Below, in pieces: positions 15,485-22,180 of a stretch of 26,510 nt of DNA. The notes beneath the pieces are model-generated. The model saw only the letters and a list, made by a program, of their open reading frames with translations. It searched no databases and had not been told where the DNA came from. Origin of the DNA: Thermococcus sp. (GTDB lineage: Archaea > Methanobacteriota_B > Thermococci > Thermococcales > Thermococcaceae); the NCBI GenBank assembly GCA_027023165.1, contig JALVWX010000223.1:1-26510 (forward strand), read 5' to 3'. Every line of letters begins with the position of its first letter. Within the stretch, counting starts at the first letter, position 1. The translations under genes and the position numbers were made by a program.

Positions 15485-16066
15485 TTAGAACGGAACCTCA
15501 ACCCTGAGTTTCTCCGCGTAGTCACTCAAAGCCCCCCTATCCAGGTGATCCTTGAACATCTCGTAAAGGAAGAAGGCGTCCTCAATATCTTTGTCGCTTC
15601 CAAGGTATAACTTGTAGGCTATCTGAAGCTCAAGGGGAGAGATGTAGATGGTCTCTTTGTTCAGCGTGACGGGAACTCTTTTCCTCAGGGCTTCCTCGTG
15701 AAAGCTGTCCTTTGGGAACTTAATTTCAGCGTTGGGGATTATCCCTCCCATCCTGACAAGTCGGATTCCCATCCTCTCTTTGAGCATCTCGTAAAGCCCC
15801 CCGCAGTCCTCGGGATTCAGGAACTCAAAACCTGACTTCAAAGCTTCCTCGCACATCTCCACGAACTTCTCCTGGGGCATTCTCTCTATCACGAAGTCCA
15901 CGTCCTCAGTGCCTCTCGAACGGCCGAAAAGTATGGTTACGTAACCGCTGACTATCACGTAGTCGGCATGTTTTTCTATAAGATGCACAACATCGAGCAC
16001 GAACCTGTCCAGATCGCTGAGCTCCCGCGAGATCTTTACCCCCTCTCGCCCAATTTCAATCCCCAT
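15485..16066 (-). CDS. Nucleotidyltransferase-like protein
   Basis: A 193-residue protein with the start of a polymerase-beta/AbiEii-type nucleotidyltransferase fold: VSGYVTILFGRSRGTEDVDF carries the Gly-x-x-x-x-x-x-Gly-Arg region and the Asp-x-Asp-like DVD that would bind metal. After that come LNKETIYISPLELQIAYKLYL and a helical tail, as in DUF6036-like and AbiEii-like proteins. The start is ATG at 16066 with GTGGTG ahead; a GTG at 16075 is less likely. It is paired with a 56-residue protein. A toxin role, as in AbiE systems, is possible, but no antitoxin-type DNA-binding partner is visible, so only the fold is called. Confidence 0.82.
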   Translation of the reverse strand: MGIEIGREGVKISRELSDLDRFVLDVVHLIEKHADYVIVSGYVTILFGRSRGTEDVDFVIERMPQEKFVEMCEEALKSGFEFLNPEDCGGLYEMLKERMGIRLVRMGGIIPNAEIKFPKDSFHEEALRKRVPVTLNKETIYISPLELQIAYKLYLGSDKDIEDAFFLYEMFKDHLDRGALSDYAEKLRVEVPF

Positions 16067-16094
16067 CGGCACCACTGTATTTGTCTCGCCACGG

Positions 16095-16111
16095 TTGTAT
16101 TTATTGCTTTT
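16095..16111 (-). promoter_or_regulatory. Promoter of the nucleotidyltransferase-like gene
   Basis: The minus strand reads AAAAGCAATAAATACAA, a BRE/TATA-like arrangement centred about 35 bases before the ATG at 16066. It is divergent from the triple TATA array at 16164-16242. Confidence 0.55.
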
Positions 16112-16175
16112 GCATCCTGGCCATTGGGGGGAATATCTCTTGCAGATTTGGAATTCTTTAACTCTTTATAAATGC

Positions 16176-16196
16176 TTGCCGGATGTCATTCAGCAA
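16176..16196. promoter_or_regulatory. Inverted repeat 1 (operator candidate)
   Basis: The arms are TTGCCGGAT and ATTCAGCAA around a three-base centre (GTC), matching at seven of nine positions. It lies between TATA boxes 1 and 2 and shares the pattern TTGCnG...CnGCAA with the next repeat. Confidence 0.55.
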
Positions 16197-16210
16197 GGCT
16201 TTATAAAGAG

Positions 16211-16231
16211 TTGCCGAACGGCGTTCCGCAA
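16211..16231. promoter_or_regulatory. Inverted repeat 2 (operator candidate)
   Basis: The arms are TTGCCGAAC and GTTCCGCAA around GGC, matching at eight of nine positions. It lies immediately upstream of TATA box 3, so a bound protein would sit where BRE/TFB binding occurs. The regulator is unknown. Confidence 0.6.
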
Positions 16232-16274
16232 GTCTTTATAAACCCCCTCCCCTTTCTCGCCTCAGGTGAGAGAG

Positions 16275-18167
16275 ATGGGAAGGCCGGTCTTCCTCGGTAA
16301 GGCTTACATCAACTGGTGTGAGGAGTGCAACGTCCCGCTCATAGGAGACTCCTGTGCCGTCCACGGAAAGGAGAATGTTTTCAGGCTCAAGGTAACGCCG
16401 CCCGGCGACCTGCGCTTCGCATTCGAGAAGGACATTGAGTTCATCCGCTCGGTCTTCGGGAAGCACTACGGCGTTGATGTCGGTGAGATCTTTGACGGAA
16501 AGATCGTCCTCCTCAACAAAACGCCCGGCGAGGACGACACCTACGAGATAATCCTCGACGGCTACGTTTTTGGCTGGATTCGCTTCGACCCGCTCGAACT
16601 GAGGTGGAAGCCGGGCCTCAAGGTCGAGGGAGCAATCGCCCTCTGGAAGCGCTTTAGGAAGAATATGAATAAGTGGATAATCGTTGACAAAGGTGCGGTT
16701 GAACCCATCCTGAACGGCTCCAACCTCCTCCCCGTCGGCATAATTGAGGCCGAGCCGAGCATAAAGCGGGGAGACGACGTTATACTCATCTCTGAAGATG
16801 GTGGGGTCATCGCTACCGGCATAGCGAAGAAGGACTACAGAGGATTAGCCAACAAAGAACGCGGTACCGGCGTCAAGGTGAGGCGCCAGAGGTCGGTCAA
16901 CTACCGCGAGGGAAAGAAAGCAACAATGGAGGACGTTCTAAGGGCAAACAGCATTGAGCTTGAGAAAAAGGTGGAAGAAGCGAGGCGCTTCATGAGGAAG
17001 ACCGCGAACAGGTATTCAGATCTTCCGGTCGCGGTGGCATTCTCCGGCGGAAAGGACAGCCTTGTAGTTCTTGGACTTGCCCTCGAGGAGTTCGGGGACG
17101 AGGGCTTCACTGTCTTTTTCAACAACACCGGCATAGAGTTCCCGGAGACGCTCGAATACGTCGAGGAGCTGAGGAAGGAGCTTGAGCCGAAGGGGATAAA
17201 GTTCATCGTTGCAGACGCAGGAGATGCGTTCTGGCGCGCCCTCCACGTCTTCTCGCCGCCTGGAAGAGACTACCGCTGGTGCTGTAAGGTCACGAAGCTC
17301 GGCCCGATAACGATGGCGATAAAGGAAAACTACCCCAAAGGAGTTCTCATGTTCGTCGGCCAGAGGAAGTACGAGAGCATAAAGCGCTTTAAACAGCCCC
17401 GCGTGTGGAAGAACCCCTGGGTGCCGAACGAGACCGGTGCTTCGCCGATATTCCACTGGCGCGCCCTCGAGGTATGGCTCTACATCTTCTCCCGCGGACT
17501 TAAGTACAACCCGCTCTACGAGGACCGCCTGGATAGAATCGGCTGCTTCCTTTGTCCCAGCGCCTCCCTCGCCGAGATCTACACCCTGAAGGAGGAGAAG
17601 CCAGAACTCTGGAGCAAGTGGGAGAAAGAGCTTAAGCGCTGGGGGAAGCGCTTCGATATGCCGGACGAGTGGATAACCTATGGCTTCTGGCGCTGGAAGA
17701 AGCTCAGCAAGGGTGAGAAGGCGATAGCGAGGGAGCTCGGCATCGAAGTTCCCGAGGAGCGCTCCTGGGAGCCGGTTAAGTACTCGATAGCGGAGGGGAA
17801 CGGCGTCTTCACAGTCCGCTTCAACACCGTCGTGAACCTCGACAGGATTCGCGAGGTCGCTCCGATACTCGGTGAGGTAGAAGAGGGCGAAAACTACATA
17901 AGAGCTGGTGACGTTATCTTCAAACTGGATGGCGCTTACACCGAGGACTTCAACGAGGGAGTTCAAGCGTATTACCTCGTCAAGCGTGCCTACGAGTGCG
18001 TCGGCTGTGGCGTCTGCGTCGGCAAGTGCCCCGAGGGTGCGCTCAGCATAGACCCGAGGAGCAGGAAGATAGTGGTGAACTACGACCTCTGCACCCACTG
18101 CAGGGAGTGTATGGACGTATGCCCGCTGTTGAAAATAAAGAATCCCGAGGAAGGAAGCCAGCTTTAA
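16275..18167 (+). CDS. PAPS-reductase-family protein with PUA and ferredoxin domains
   Basis: A 630-residue fusion belonging to the archaeal phosphoadenosine-phosphosulfate-reductase-like family. Near the front, CEECNVPLIGDSC may bind metal. Residues about 132-205 look like a PUA domain (an RNA-binding fold). The PP-loop SGGKDS at 257-262 is the ATP-pyrophosphatase signature shared with PAPS/APS reductases and thiolation enzymes. Further Cys pairs occur at WCC (about 335) and CFLC (about 424). The tail has two 4Fe-4S ferredoxin motifs: CVGCGVCVGKCP (about 574) and CTHCRECMDVCP (about 605). Substrate is uncertain: PUA plus PP-loop plus Fe-S would also suit RNA sulfuration. The ATG at 16275 follows GGTGAG; GTG at 16266 is part of that site. 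The next gene overlaps its last 49 bases. The unusual promoter array upstream suggests tight control. Confidence 0.9.
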   Translation: MGRPVFLGKAYINWCEECNVPLIGDSCAVHGKENVFRLKVTPPGDLRFAFEKDIEFIRSVFGKHYGVDVGEIFDGKIVLLNKTPGEDDTYEIILDGYVFGWIRFDPLELRWKPGLKVEGAIALWKRFRKNMNKWIIVDKGAVEPILNGSNLLPVGIIEAEPSIKRGDDVILISEDGGVIATGIAKKDYRGLANKERGTGVKVRRQRSVNYREGKKATMEDVLRANSIELEKKVEEARRFMRKTANRYSDLPVAVAFSGGKDSLVVLGLALEEFGDEGFTVFFNNTGIEFPETLEYVEELRKELEPKGIKFIVADAGDAFWRALHVFSPPGRDYRWCCKVTKLGPITMAIKENYPKGVLMFVGQRKYESIKRFKQPRVWKNPWVPNETGASPIFHWRALEVWLYIFSRGLKYNPLYEDRLDRIGCFLCPSASLAEIYTLKEEKPELWSKWEKELKRWGKRFDMPDEWITYGFWRWKKLSKGEKAIARELGIEVPEERSWEPVKYSIAEGNGVFTVRFNTVVNLDRIREVAPILGEVEEGENYIRAGDVIFKLDGAYTEDFNEGVQAYYLVKRAYECVGCGVCVGKCPEGALSIDPRSRKIVVNYDLCTHCRECMDVCPLLKIKNPEEGSQL

Positions 18168-19075
18168 TCGGGTTAGCCCTTCTCTTCCTCTTTTTGGGCC
18201 TTTTCCTGCCTCCAGCACAAGCTCAGGCCTACAACTATGAGATAAACGCCTACGCGGTCTATTTTGATGTCCTCACCCCAGATAACGTAAGGGAAACGAT
18301 TGAAATAGACCTGACATCTCACACGAACCTAACCCGGTACGTGATATACACCGATTATCCCGTTGAGAACCCAAAAGCAGTTATAGAGCTTGGAAGCACG
18401 ACGGTCCCGGTAAACGTTACCGTTGGAGAGGTCCTCGGCGGGACGAACGCGATCTATATGAGCTTCCCCCTAATAGGGGCGGGGGAAAGCGCGAAGATAC
18501 GCCTGACCTTCACAACGCGGGGGATGATAACCGAGATCGGGGGGAAGCGGCAGTTCACCTACTACGTGAAGTTCAGCCAGCCTGTCGGTCTGTTCCACGT
18601 CCAGCTTGTCGTTCCGAAGGGCTACGCCGTTCTCTCGCCCATAATCCCCTCCCCGGATAGGGTGGAAAGTTCGACGACAAGGCTCCTCCTCGAATGGAGC
18701 AGACAGAACGTCCGCGCCGGCGAGGAGTTCTACTTCATAGTCGGCTTTTCAGGTGAGATAAAGCCACCGAAACAGCCGTCACCTCTTCTCTATGCGGGGC
18801 TCTTCATAGCGGGCCTCGTAATCGGTGGGGGTGCTGTTTACGGTTACATCCTGTACCGCGAAAGGAAGAGGGACGAAGAGCGCGCTCACCTCAGGACCGA
18901 CGAGGAGAAGGTGCTGGCGATTCTGAAGGAAGGTCCAGTTCTCCAGAGCGAGTTGGTTGGAAAGCTGGGAGTTTCAAAGGCCAAGGTGAGCATAATCCTC
19001 CGCGAGATGGAGGAGAAGGGGTTAATCACGCGCGTTAAAGAGGGGAGAACCTACAGGGTTTTCCTGAAGGAGTAA
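18119..19075 (+). CDS. Membrane-anchored winged-helix regulator
   Basis: A 318-residue predicted membrane-bound one-component regulator. A signal/anchor segment covers about 14-36 (ALIGLALLFLFLGLFLPPAQ), followed by a beta-rich external domain (about 40-218), a second TM at about 222-244 with a Gly-rich core, and a cytoplasmic tail. The tail (about 260-318) is a winged helix: EEKVLAILKEGPVLQSELVG, then VSKAKVSIILREMEEKGLI and a wing ending RTYRVFLKE. The arrangement matches the archaeal COG2512-type membrane transcription regulators. The start at ATG 18119 lies 49 bases inside the upstream gene; no later in-frame ATG or GTG precedes the hydrophobic segment, and upstream in-frame Met would add non-natural-looking Arg/Gln-rich sequence. 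It may report an outside signal to the promoter upstream, which is inference. Confidence 0.85.
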   Translation: MPAVENKESRGRKPALIGLALLFLFLGLFLPPAQAQAYNYEINAYAVYFDVLTPDNVRETIEIDLTSHTNLTRYVIYTDYPVENPKAVIELGSTTVPVNVTVGEVLGGTNAIYMSFPLIGAGESAKIRLTFTTRGMITEIGGKRQFTYYVKFSQPVGLFHVQLVVPKGYAVLSPIIPSPDRVESSTTRLLLEWSRQNVRAGEEFYFIVGFSGEIKPPKQPSPLLYAGLFIAGLVIGGGAVYGYILYRERKRDEERAHLRTDEEKVLAILKEGPVLQSELVGKLGVSKAKVSIILREMEEKGLITRVKEGRTYRVFLKE

Positions 19076-19098
19076 CAGGCAAAGTCGAGTTGACCAAA

Positions 19099-19104
19099 TT
19101 TTTT
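19099..19104 (+). terminator. T-run after the membrane regulator gene
   Basis: TTTTTT occurs about 24 bases after the stop at 19075 and well before the next promoter at 19163. It suits an archaeal T-rich terminator. Confidence 0.4.
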
Positions 19105-19162
19105 GAAAATGGTAAATCCAAGTTTGCAATTTCCAGCGAATAGTGACCTTCGAGAAGAACAC

Positions 19163-19171
19163 CTTTATAAA
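19163..19171 (+). promoter_or_regulatory. TATA box of the zinc-ribbon gene
   Basis: CTTTATAAA lies with its centre about 36 bases before the ATG at 19203; the leader would carry GGTGAGAG. Confidence 0.7.
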
Positions 19172-19202
19172 CGCCTCCTCTTTCTCTCCTCTGGTGAGAG
19201 AA

Positions 19203-19817
19203 ATGGAAGAGTGGTTTGTCTGTCCAGAGTGCGGTAGCGATGACGTTGAGGTCATTAAGGAGAGGGGGAGGGAGCTTACCCTTAAGTGCAACGAGTGCGG
19301 CAACGTCTGGCACGTGACCCTTCCAAAGCTCGTGAAGGTTCCGCTCATAGTCAGCAAGCACGAGAGGAGCTTTAAAACTGAAGCGGAACTCCCCGAGGGC
19401 GAGGAGATAAAGGTCGGCGACGTAGTCGAGACCGAGGAGGACGAGGTCAGGATCACTGGGATAGAGCTTGAAGGCGACAAACGCGTCGAGAAGGCCAGGA
19501 TAGGGGAGATTAAAACCCTCTGGGGCGAGAGTCTGACCTATCCGAAGGTCATCAAGGTCTCCATCTACCTCCCGAAGGGGCTCACGCAGGCATTTAAAGT
19601 TAAAGTGCCAAGGAACGAGGAGTTCGTGGTTGGGGAGGTCCTCGAGGTCGGAGGCTACACATTCAAGGTCGAGAAGATAAAGACCGAGAGGAAGATGCTG
19701 TACCACGGCAAGGCAAAAGCGGATGAGATCGTTGCCTTAATGGGCCACCAGATACCCCGCGCAAGAGCCAGGAGAAGCCTTGAAATCTACCGCGGCTACG
19801 CGAAGGAGTCGAAGTGA
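19203..19817 (+). CDS. HVO_0476-family zinc-ribbon protein
   Basis: A 204-residue archaeal protein with an N-terminal zinc ribbon: CPEC at residues 7-10 and CNEC at 29-32, a CX2C-X18-CX2C pattern. The remainder is beta-rich with repeated short motifs (EEIKVGDVVETEEDEVRITG; EEFVVGEVLEVGGYTFKVEK), as in the HVO_0476 family of archaeal zinc-finger proteins, whose function is not established. It ends in a basic segment (RARARRSLEIYRGYAKESK) that could contact nucleic acid. The ATG at 19203 follows GGTGAGAG; an in-frame ATG at 19143 lies upstream of the TATA box and is rejected. Confidence 0.88.
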   Translation: MEEWFVCPECGSDDVEVIKERGRELTLKCNECGNVWHVTLPKLVKVPLIVSKHERSFKTEAELPEGEEIKVGDVVETEEDEVRITGIELEGDKRVEKARIGEIKTLWGESLTYPKVIKVSIYLPKGLTQAFKVKVPRNEEFVVGEVLEVGGYTFKVEKIKTERKMLYHGKAKADEIVALMGHQIPRARARRSLEIYRGYAKESK

Positions 19818-19833
19818 AGTGCCGGTGATGAGG

Positions 19834-19849
19834 TCTTTCCTTCTTTTAT
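19834..19849 (+). terminator. T-rich stretch after the zinc-ribbon gene
   Basis: TCTTTCCTTCTTTTAT begins 17 bases after the stop codon. It is a pyrimidine-rich archaeal terminator candidate. Confidence 0.4.
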
Positions 19850-19860
19850 CCAGCTGACCC

Positions 19861-19916
19861 GTTGGGAATGACGAGCTTGGCCGCTACTGATATTGTAGTT
19901 TACTGTTGTTCCCAAC
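19861..19916. promoter_or_regulatory. 8-base perfect inverted repeat upstream of the KaiC-like/V4R gene
   Basis: GTTGGGAA at 19861-19868 is mirrored by TTCCCAAC at 19909-19916. A weaker pair, TTGTTA (19923-19928) and TAACAA (19945-19950), follows, just ahead of the TATA box at 19976. These could be binding sites or chance. Confidence 0.35.
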
Positions 19917-19975
19917 TGTGCGTTGTTATTCTGGAAAGTAGCATTAACAATGCAACCTCGTACCACACACAAAGG

Positions 19976-19982
19976 TTATAAG
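19976..19982 (+). promoter_or_regulatory. TATA box of the KaiC-like/V4R gene
   Basis: TTATAAG, preceded by AAAGG, is centred about 38 bases before the ATG at 20017. Confidence 0.6.
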
Positions 19983-20016
19983 AAAAAGTCAACTGAAGAA
20001 TCATTAGGTGGTGAAA

Positions 20017-21204
20017 ATGATATCACTGGGGGTGAAATATCTGGATGACATCCTTGGGGGTGGGGTGGAGGAGGGATCAAGTGTTGCCTTCGTGGGATCA
20101 ATTGAATACGACAACGTCATTCTAATGTACCAAGCTGTTCTGGAGGCTCTCAGGGCGGATAAGAGGGTTCTCGTGGTCGATTTCAGACAGCCGCTTTCCA
20201 CGCTCCTGAAGGAACTTAAAGATCACGGCGTGAACTACGGGACTTTTTTAGGAAAATCCCTTACCGTGCTGGACGGTTACTCCAACCTCTATGAGCACGA
20301 GAGCAGGGGAGAGAATGTTCTTCCAAACCCACTCGATCTGGGCATAACAACTGCCATTATAAAAGAAACCCTCCGGCAAGGCGAATACGATATTCTGGCC
20401 ATAGATGATGTTGCCTCACAATACGTTCTTCACTCCGATTCAAAAAGCTATATAAGGGCCATCGTAAGGCTCGTTAGATCTGCCAAGTCCCTTGGAAAGA
20501 CTGTCTTCGTTGCTGTTTATGCCGACGTTTTTGAGAAATCCCACCTGGCAGCAGTACTACTCCCTTTCGAGTACATCATAGAGGTTGCTGGTGGTGTGGT
20601 GGAGGTCAGACGCTCGCCCCACCCCATCCGTGTTGTTGAACCAAGGTTCTCTTACACGAGAACTCAGATGGGCATACGCCTGAGAAAGGAACTCTACCAG
20701 AGCGTTGAGGGGATTAAATCCCAACTCCAGGAGGGTGAAGAAGGAACCCTCTGGTTGAGGGACCTTGTGGGCCAGCGCGTTCAAGTACGGGAGGAAGAGA
20801 CAGAGAGAAGGCTGATAGAGACCATTTATGACTTTCTTGGACCTGAAGATGGAAAGGAACTACTTTATACATGGGGCAAGAAGCAGTTCATCGGTTACGG
20901 AGAGTACTCGAAGAAACACAGTACCAGTGTTGAGGATGCTTTAGAGGACCTCTTTAAATTCACACTGGCCAGCGGAGGAGGAAAGCTTGAACTCGTCGAG
21001 TTCTCCAATTCAACGGTGATTATCAGGGGAAAACACCTGTTTCCAGGAGGGAAGGGTTATTCATATCCACTCCATCCTAATTATGCTGGAGCCTTCGCCC
21101 AGTTCCTCACAGAATTTACCGGAGAACGTTGGGAAGGGGAGGAGACTCTTTGTGAGGCTATGGGTGCAGAGCACTGTGAGATTGTTCTAAAGAAAGTAAA
21201 GTAG
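20017..21204 (+). CDS. Degenerate KaiC/RadA-fold protein with C-terminal V4R domain
   Basis: A 395-residue protein. The front follows the KaiC/RadA pattern: SLGVKYLDDILGGGVEEGSS, then a strand where Walker A is expected, but that site reads GSIEYDN with no GKT/S, so ATP binding in the usual way is unlikely. KRVLVVDF and YDILAIDD resemble the following strands and Walker B. The middle (about 195-300) is helical and charged. The last ~60 residues (YAGAFAQFLTEFTGERWEGE, then CEAMGAEHCEIVL) match the V4R domain, a small-molecule-binding fold with conserved Cys seen in archaeal regulators. The start is ATG at 20017, since GGTGGTGA lies directly ahead and includes the in-frame GTG at 20008. I take it as a ligand-sensing or signalling protein; the partner is unknown. 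Confidence 0.82.
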   Translation: MISLGVKYLDDILGGGVEEGSSVAFVGSIEYDNVILMYQAVLEALRADKRVLVVDFRQPLSTLLKELKDHGVNYGTFLGKSLTVLDGYSNLYEHESRGENVLPNPLDLGITTAIIKETLRQGEYDILAIDDVASQYVLHSDSKSYIRAIVRLVRSAKSLGKTVFVAVYADVFEKSHLAAVLLPFEYIIEVAGGVVEVRRSPHPIRVVEPRFSYTRTQMGIRLRKELYQSVEGIKSQLQEGEEGTLWLRDLVGQRVQVREEETERRLIETIYDFLGPEDGKELLYTWGKKQFIGYGEYSKKHSTSVEDALEDLFKFTLASGGGKLELVEFSNSTVIIRGKHLFPGGKGYSYPLHPNYAGAFAQFLTEFTGERWEGEETLCEAMGAEHCEIVLKKVK

Positions 21205-21210
21205 CGAAAT

Positions 21211-21220
21211 CCTTTTAAAG
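21211..21220 (+). promoter_or_regulatory. TATA box of the L7Ae-S28e-L24e operon
   Basis: CCTTTTAAAG seven bases after the preceding stop codon, about 66 bases before the L7Ae ATG. This predicts a transcript start near 21240 and a leader of about 40 bases, longer than for most genes here. Confidence 0.6.
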
Positions 21221-21223
21221 CCT

Positions 21224-21273
21224 CCTCCGGAATCGAGCATGCTAAACTCGATGAACGATGAGGATTCCGGAGG
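21224..21273 (+). promoter_or_regulatory. 11-base perfect inverted repeat covering the L7Ae leader and ribosome site
   Basis: CCTCCGGAATC at 21224-21234 is perfectly mirrored by GATTCCGGAGG at 21263-21273, and the right arm contains the GGAGG ribosome binding sequence of rpl7ae. An inner pair, GAG/CTC, and two GATGA motifs lie in the 28-base loop. If transcribed in full it would hide the ribosome site. If transcription starts near 21240, only the right arm is in the RNA and the repeat would act at DNA level. Confidence 0.55.
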
Positions 21274-21281
21274 GATGAAGG

Positions 21282-21653
21282 ATGGCTAAGCCAAGCTACG
21301 TCAAGTTTGAGGTTCCGCAGGAGCTTGCCGAGAAGGCTCTCGAGGCCGTTGAGCTCGCTCGCGACACCGGAAGGATAAGGAAGGGTACCAACGAGACGAC
21401 CAAGGCCGTTGAGAGGGGCCAGGCCAAGCTCGTCATCATAGCTGAAGATGTCGACCCTGAGGAGATAGTTGCTCACCTCCCGCCGCTGTGCGAGGAGAAG
21501 GAGATACCGTACATATACGTCCCGAGCAAGAAGGAGCTCGGTGCCGCCGCCGGGCTTGAGGTTCCCTCGGCCAGCGTTGCCATAGTCGAACCCGGTAAGG
21601 CCCGCGAGCTTGTTGAGGACATCGCCATGAAGGTTAGGGAGCTCATGAAGTGA
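21282..21653 (+). CDS. rpl7ae: Ribosomal protein L7Ae
   Basis: A 123-residue L7Ae, the full usual length. It binds kink-turn RNA in the large ribosomal subunit and, in archaea, is also a core subunit of box C/D and H/ACA guide RNPs and of RNase P. The signature [13 protein letters not shown] at 34-46 and the helix ending [10 protein letters not shown] (83-92) are present. The start is ATG at 21282 after GGAGGGATG. It heads the cluster with S28e and L24e. The inverted repeat over its leader may allow self-regulation. Confidence 0.97.
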   Translation: MAKPSYVKFEVPQELAEKALEAVELARDTGRIRKGTNETTKAVERGQAKLVIIAEDVDPEEIVAHLPPLCEEKEIPYIYVPSKKELGAAAGLEVPSASVAIVEPGKARELVEDIAMKVRELMK

Positions 21654-21663
21654 GCTTCCTTTT

Positions 21664-21704
21664 CCTCACATTCACCACGGGAAGGTTGGCTAATCTCTGT
21701 GAGG
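21664..21704 (+). promoter_or_regulatory. Potential stem-loop between rpl7ae and rps28e
   Basis: CCTCACA at 21664-21670 pairs perfectly with TGTGAGG at 21698-21704 across a 27-base loop, in the 73-base gap. It could be an RNA processing or translation-control hairpin within the operon. The loop has no T-run, so it does not look like a terminator. Confidence 0.4.
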
Positions 21705-21726
21705 GGACTTTTAAGAGGTGTGAGAA

Positions 21727-21939
21727 ATGAGCGACGAAGGATACCCGGCTGAGGTTATTGAGATCGTTGCAAGGGCCGGCGTCACCGGTGGCGTTACTCA
21801 GGTCAAGGTTCGCGTTCTCGAGGGACGCGACAAGGGCCGCGTCATCAGAAGGAACATCAAAGGCCCGGTCCGCGTCGGCGACATAGTCATACTTAGGGAG
21901 ACCGAGCGTGAGGCCAGAGAAATCAAGAGGAGGAGGTAA
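21727..21939 (+). CDS. rps28e: Ribosomal protein S28e
   Basis: A 70-residue small-subunit protein of OB-fold type found in archaea and eukaryotes. Diagnostic segments are [16 protein letters not shown] and [16 protein letters not shown], with the basic end REIKRRR. The ATG at 21727 follows GAGGTGTGA. Its stop lies two bases before the L24e start, so the two are translated as a pair. Confidence 0.97.
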   Translation: MSDEGYPAEVIEIVARAGVTGGVTQVKVRVLEGRDKGRVIRRNIKGPVRVGDIVILRETEREAREIKRRR

Positions 21940-21941
21940 AG

Positions 21942-22148
21942 ATGGCCCGCTGGAACGTCTGCTCCTACTGTGGAAGGGAGTTTGAGCCTGGAACGGGCAA
22001 GATGTACGTCAGAAACGACGGCAGAGTCCTGTTCTTCTGCTCCAGCAAGTGCGAGAAGTACTACTTCATGGGCAGGAACCCCAGGAAGCTCAAGTGGACC
22101 AAGGCCTTCGAAGAAGCGAGGCTCCAGAGGGCCAAGAGGAGGAAGTGA
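21942..22148 (+). CDS. rpl24e: Ribosomal protein L24e
   Basis: A 68-residue large-subunit protein with a zinc finger: Cys7, Cys10, Cys33 and Cys37 (CSYC, then CSSKC). The tail ([21 protein letters not shown]) is typical of archaeal L24e. It starts two bases after the S28e stop; AGGAGG in the end of the S28e gene provides the ribosome site. In Thermococcales the next gene is normally ndk; here an AT-rich insert intervenes. Confidence 0.97.
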   Translation: MARWNVCSYCGREFEPGTGKMYVRNDGRVLFFCSSKCEKYYFMGRNPRKLKWTKAFEEARLQRAKRRK

Positions 22149-22169
22149 TTTCCTTCATTCTTCTTTATT
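22149..22169 (+). terminator. T-rich stretch after rpl24e
   Basis: TTCCTTCATTCTTCTTTATTG immediately follows the stop codon, a pyrimidine-rich archaeal terminator candidate that would end the ribosomal transcript before the convergent insert gene. Confidence 0.4.
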
Positions 22170-22180
22170 GTGGCTTGATA

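Larger units (their letters stand above)
16164..16242 (+). promoter_or_regulatory. Three TATA boxes in exact 35-base phase with palindromes between
   Basis: The nine-base box CTTTATAAA occurs at 16164-16172, 16199-16207 and 16234-16242, exactly 35 bases apart. Between boxes lie two related inverted repeats. The third box is correctly placed (about 37 bases) for the PAPS-reductase-like gene starting at 16275, giving a leader of about 12 bases with GGTGAG. TTTATAAA is itself palindromic, so the upstream boxes could serve either strand. The layout suggests a regulated promoter with a tandem operator, or a duplicated promoter unit. Confidence 0.75.

Noticed and set aside
16208..16231. SurR-type site upstream of the PAPS-reductase-like gene
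   Set aside because: The sequence contains GTT and AAC four bases apart, whereas the SurR motif as I recall it needs a three-base gap, so the match is not good enough to call.
17016..18218. 400-codon minus-strand open frame opposite the PAPS-reductase-like gene
   Set aside because: It is the antisense shadow of a gene with clear PP-loop and ferredoxin motifs; GC-rich coding sequence commonly leaves such frames open. Its product has no recognisable motif and no ribosome site was seen.
21705..21716. TATA box before rps28e (CTTTTAAG)
   Set aside because: It lies only about 15 bases before the ATG, too close for a promoter of this type, and S28e is in operon position after L7Ae.
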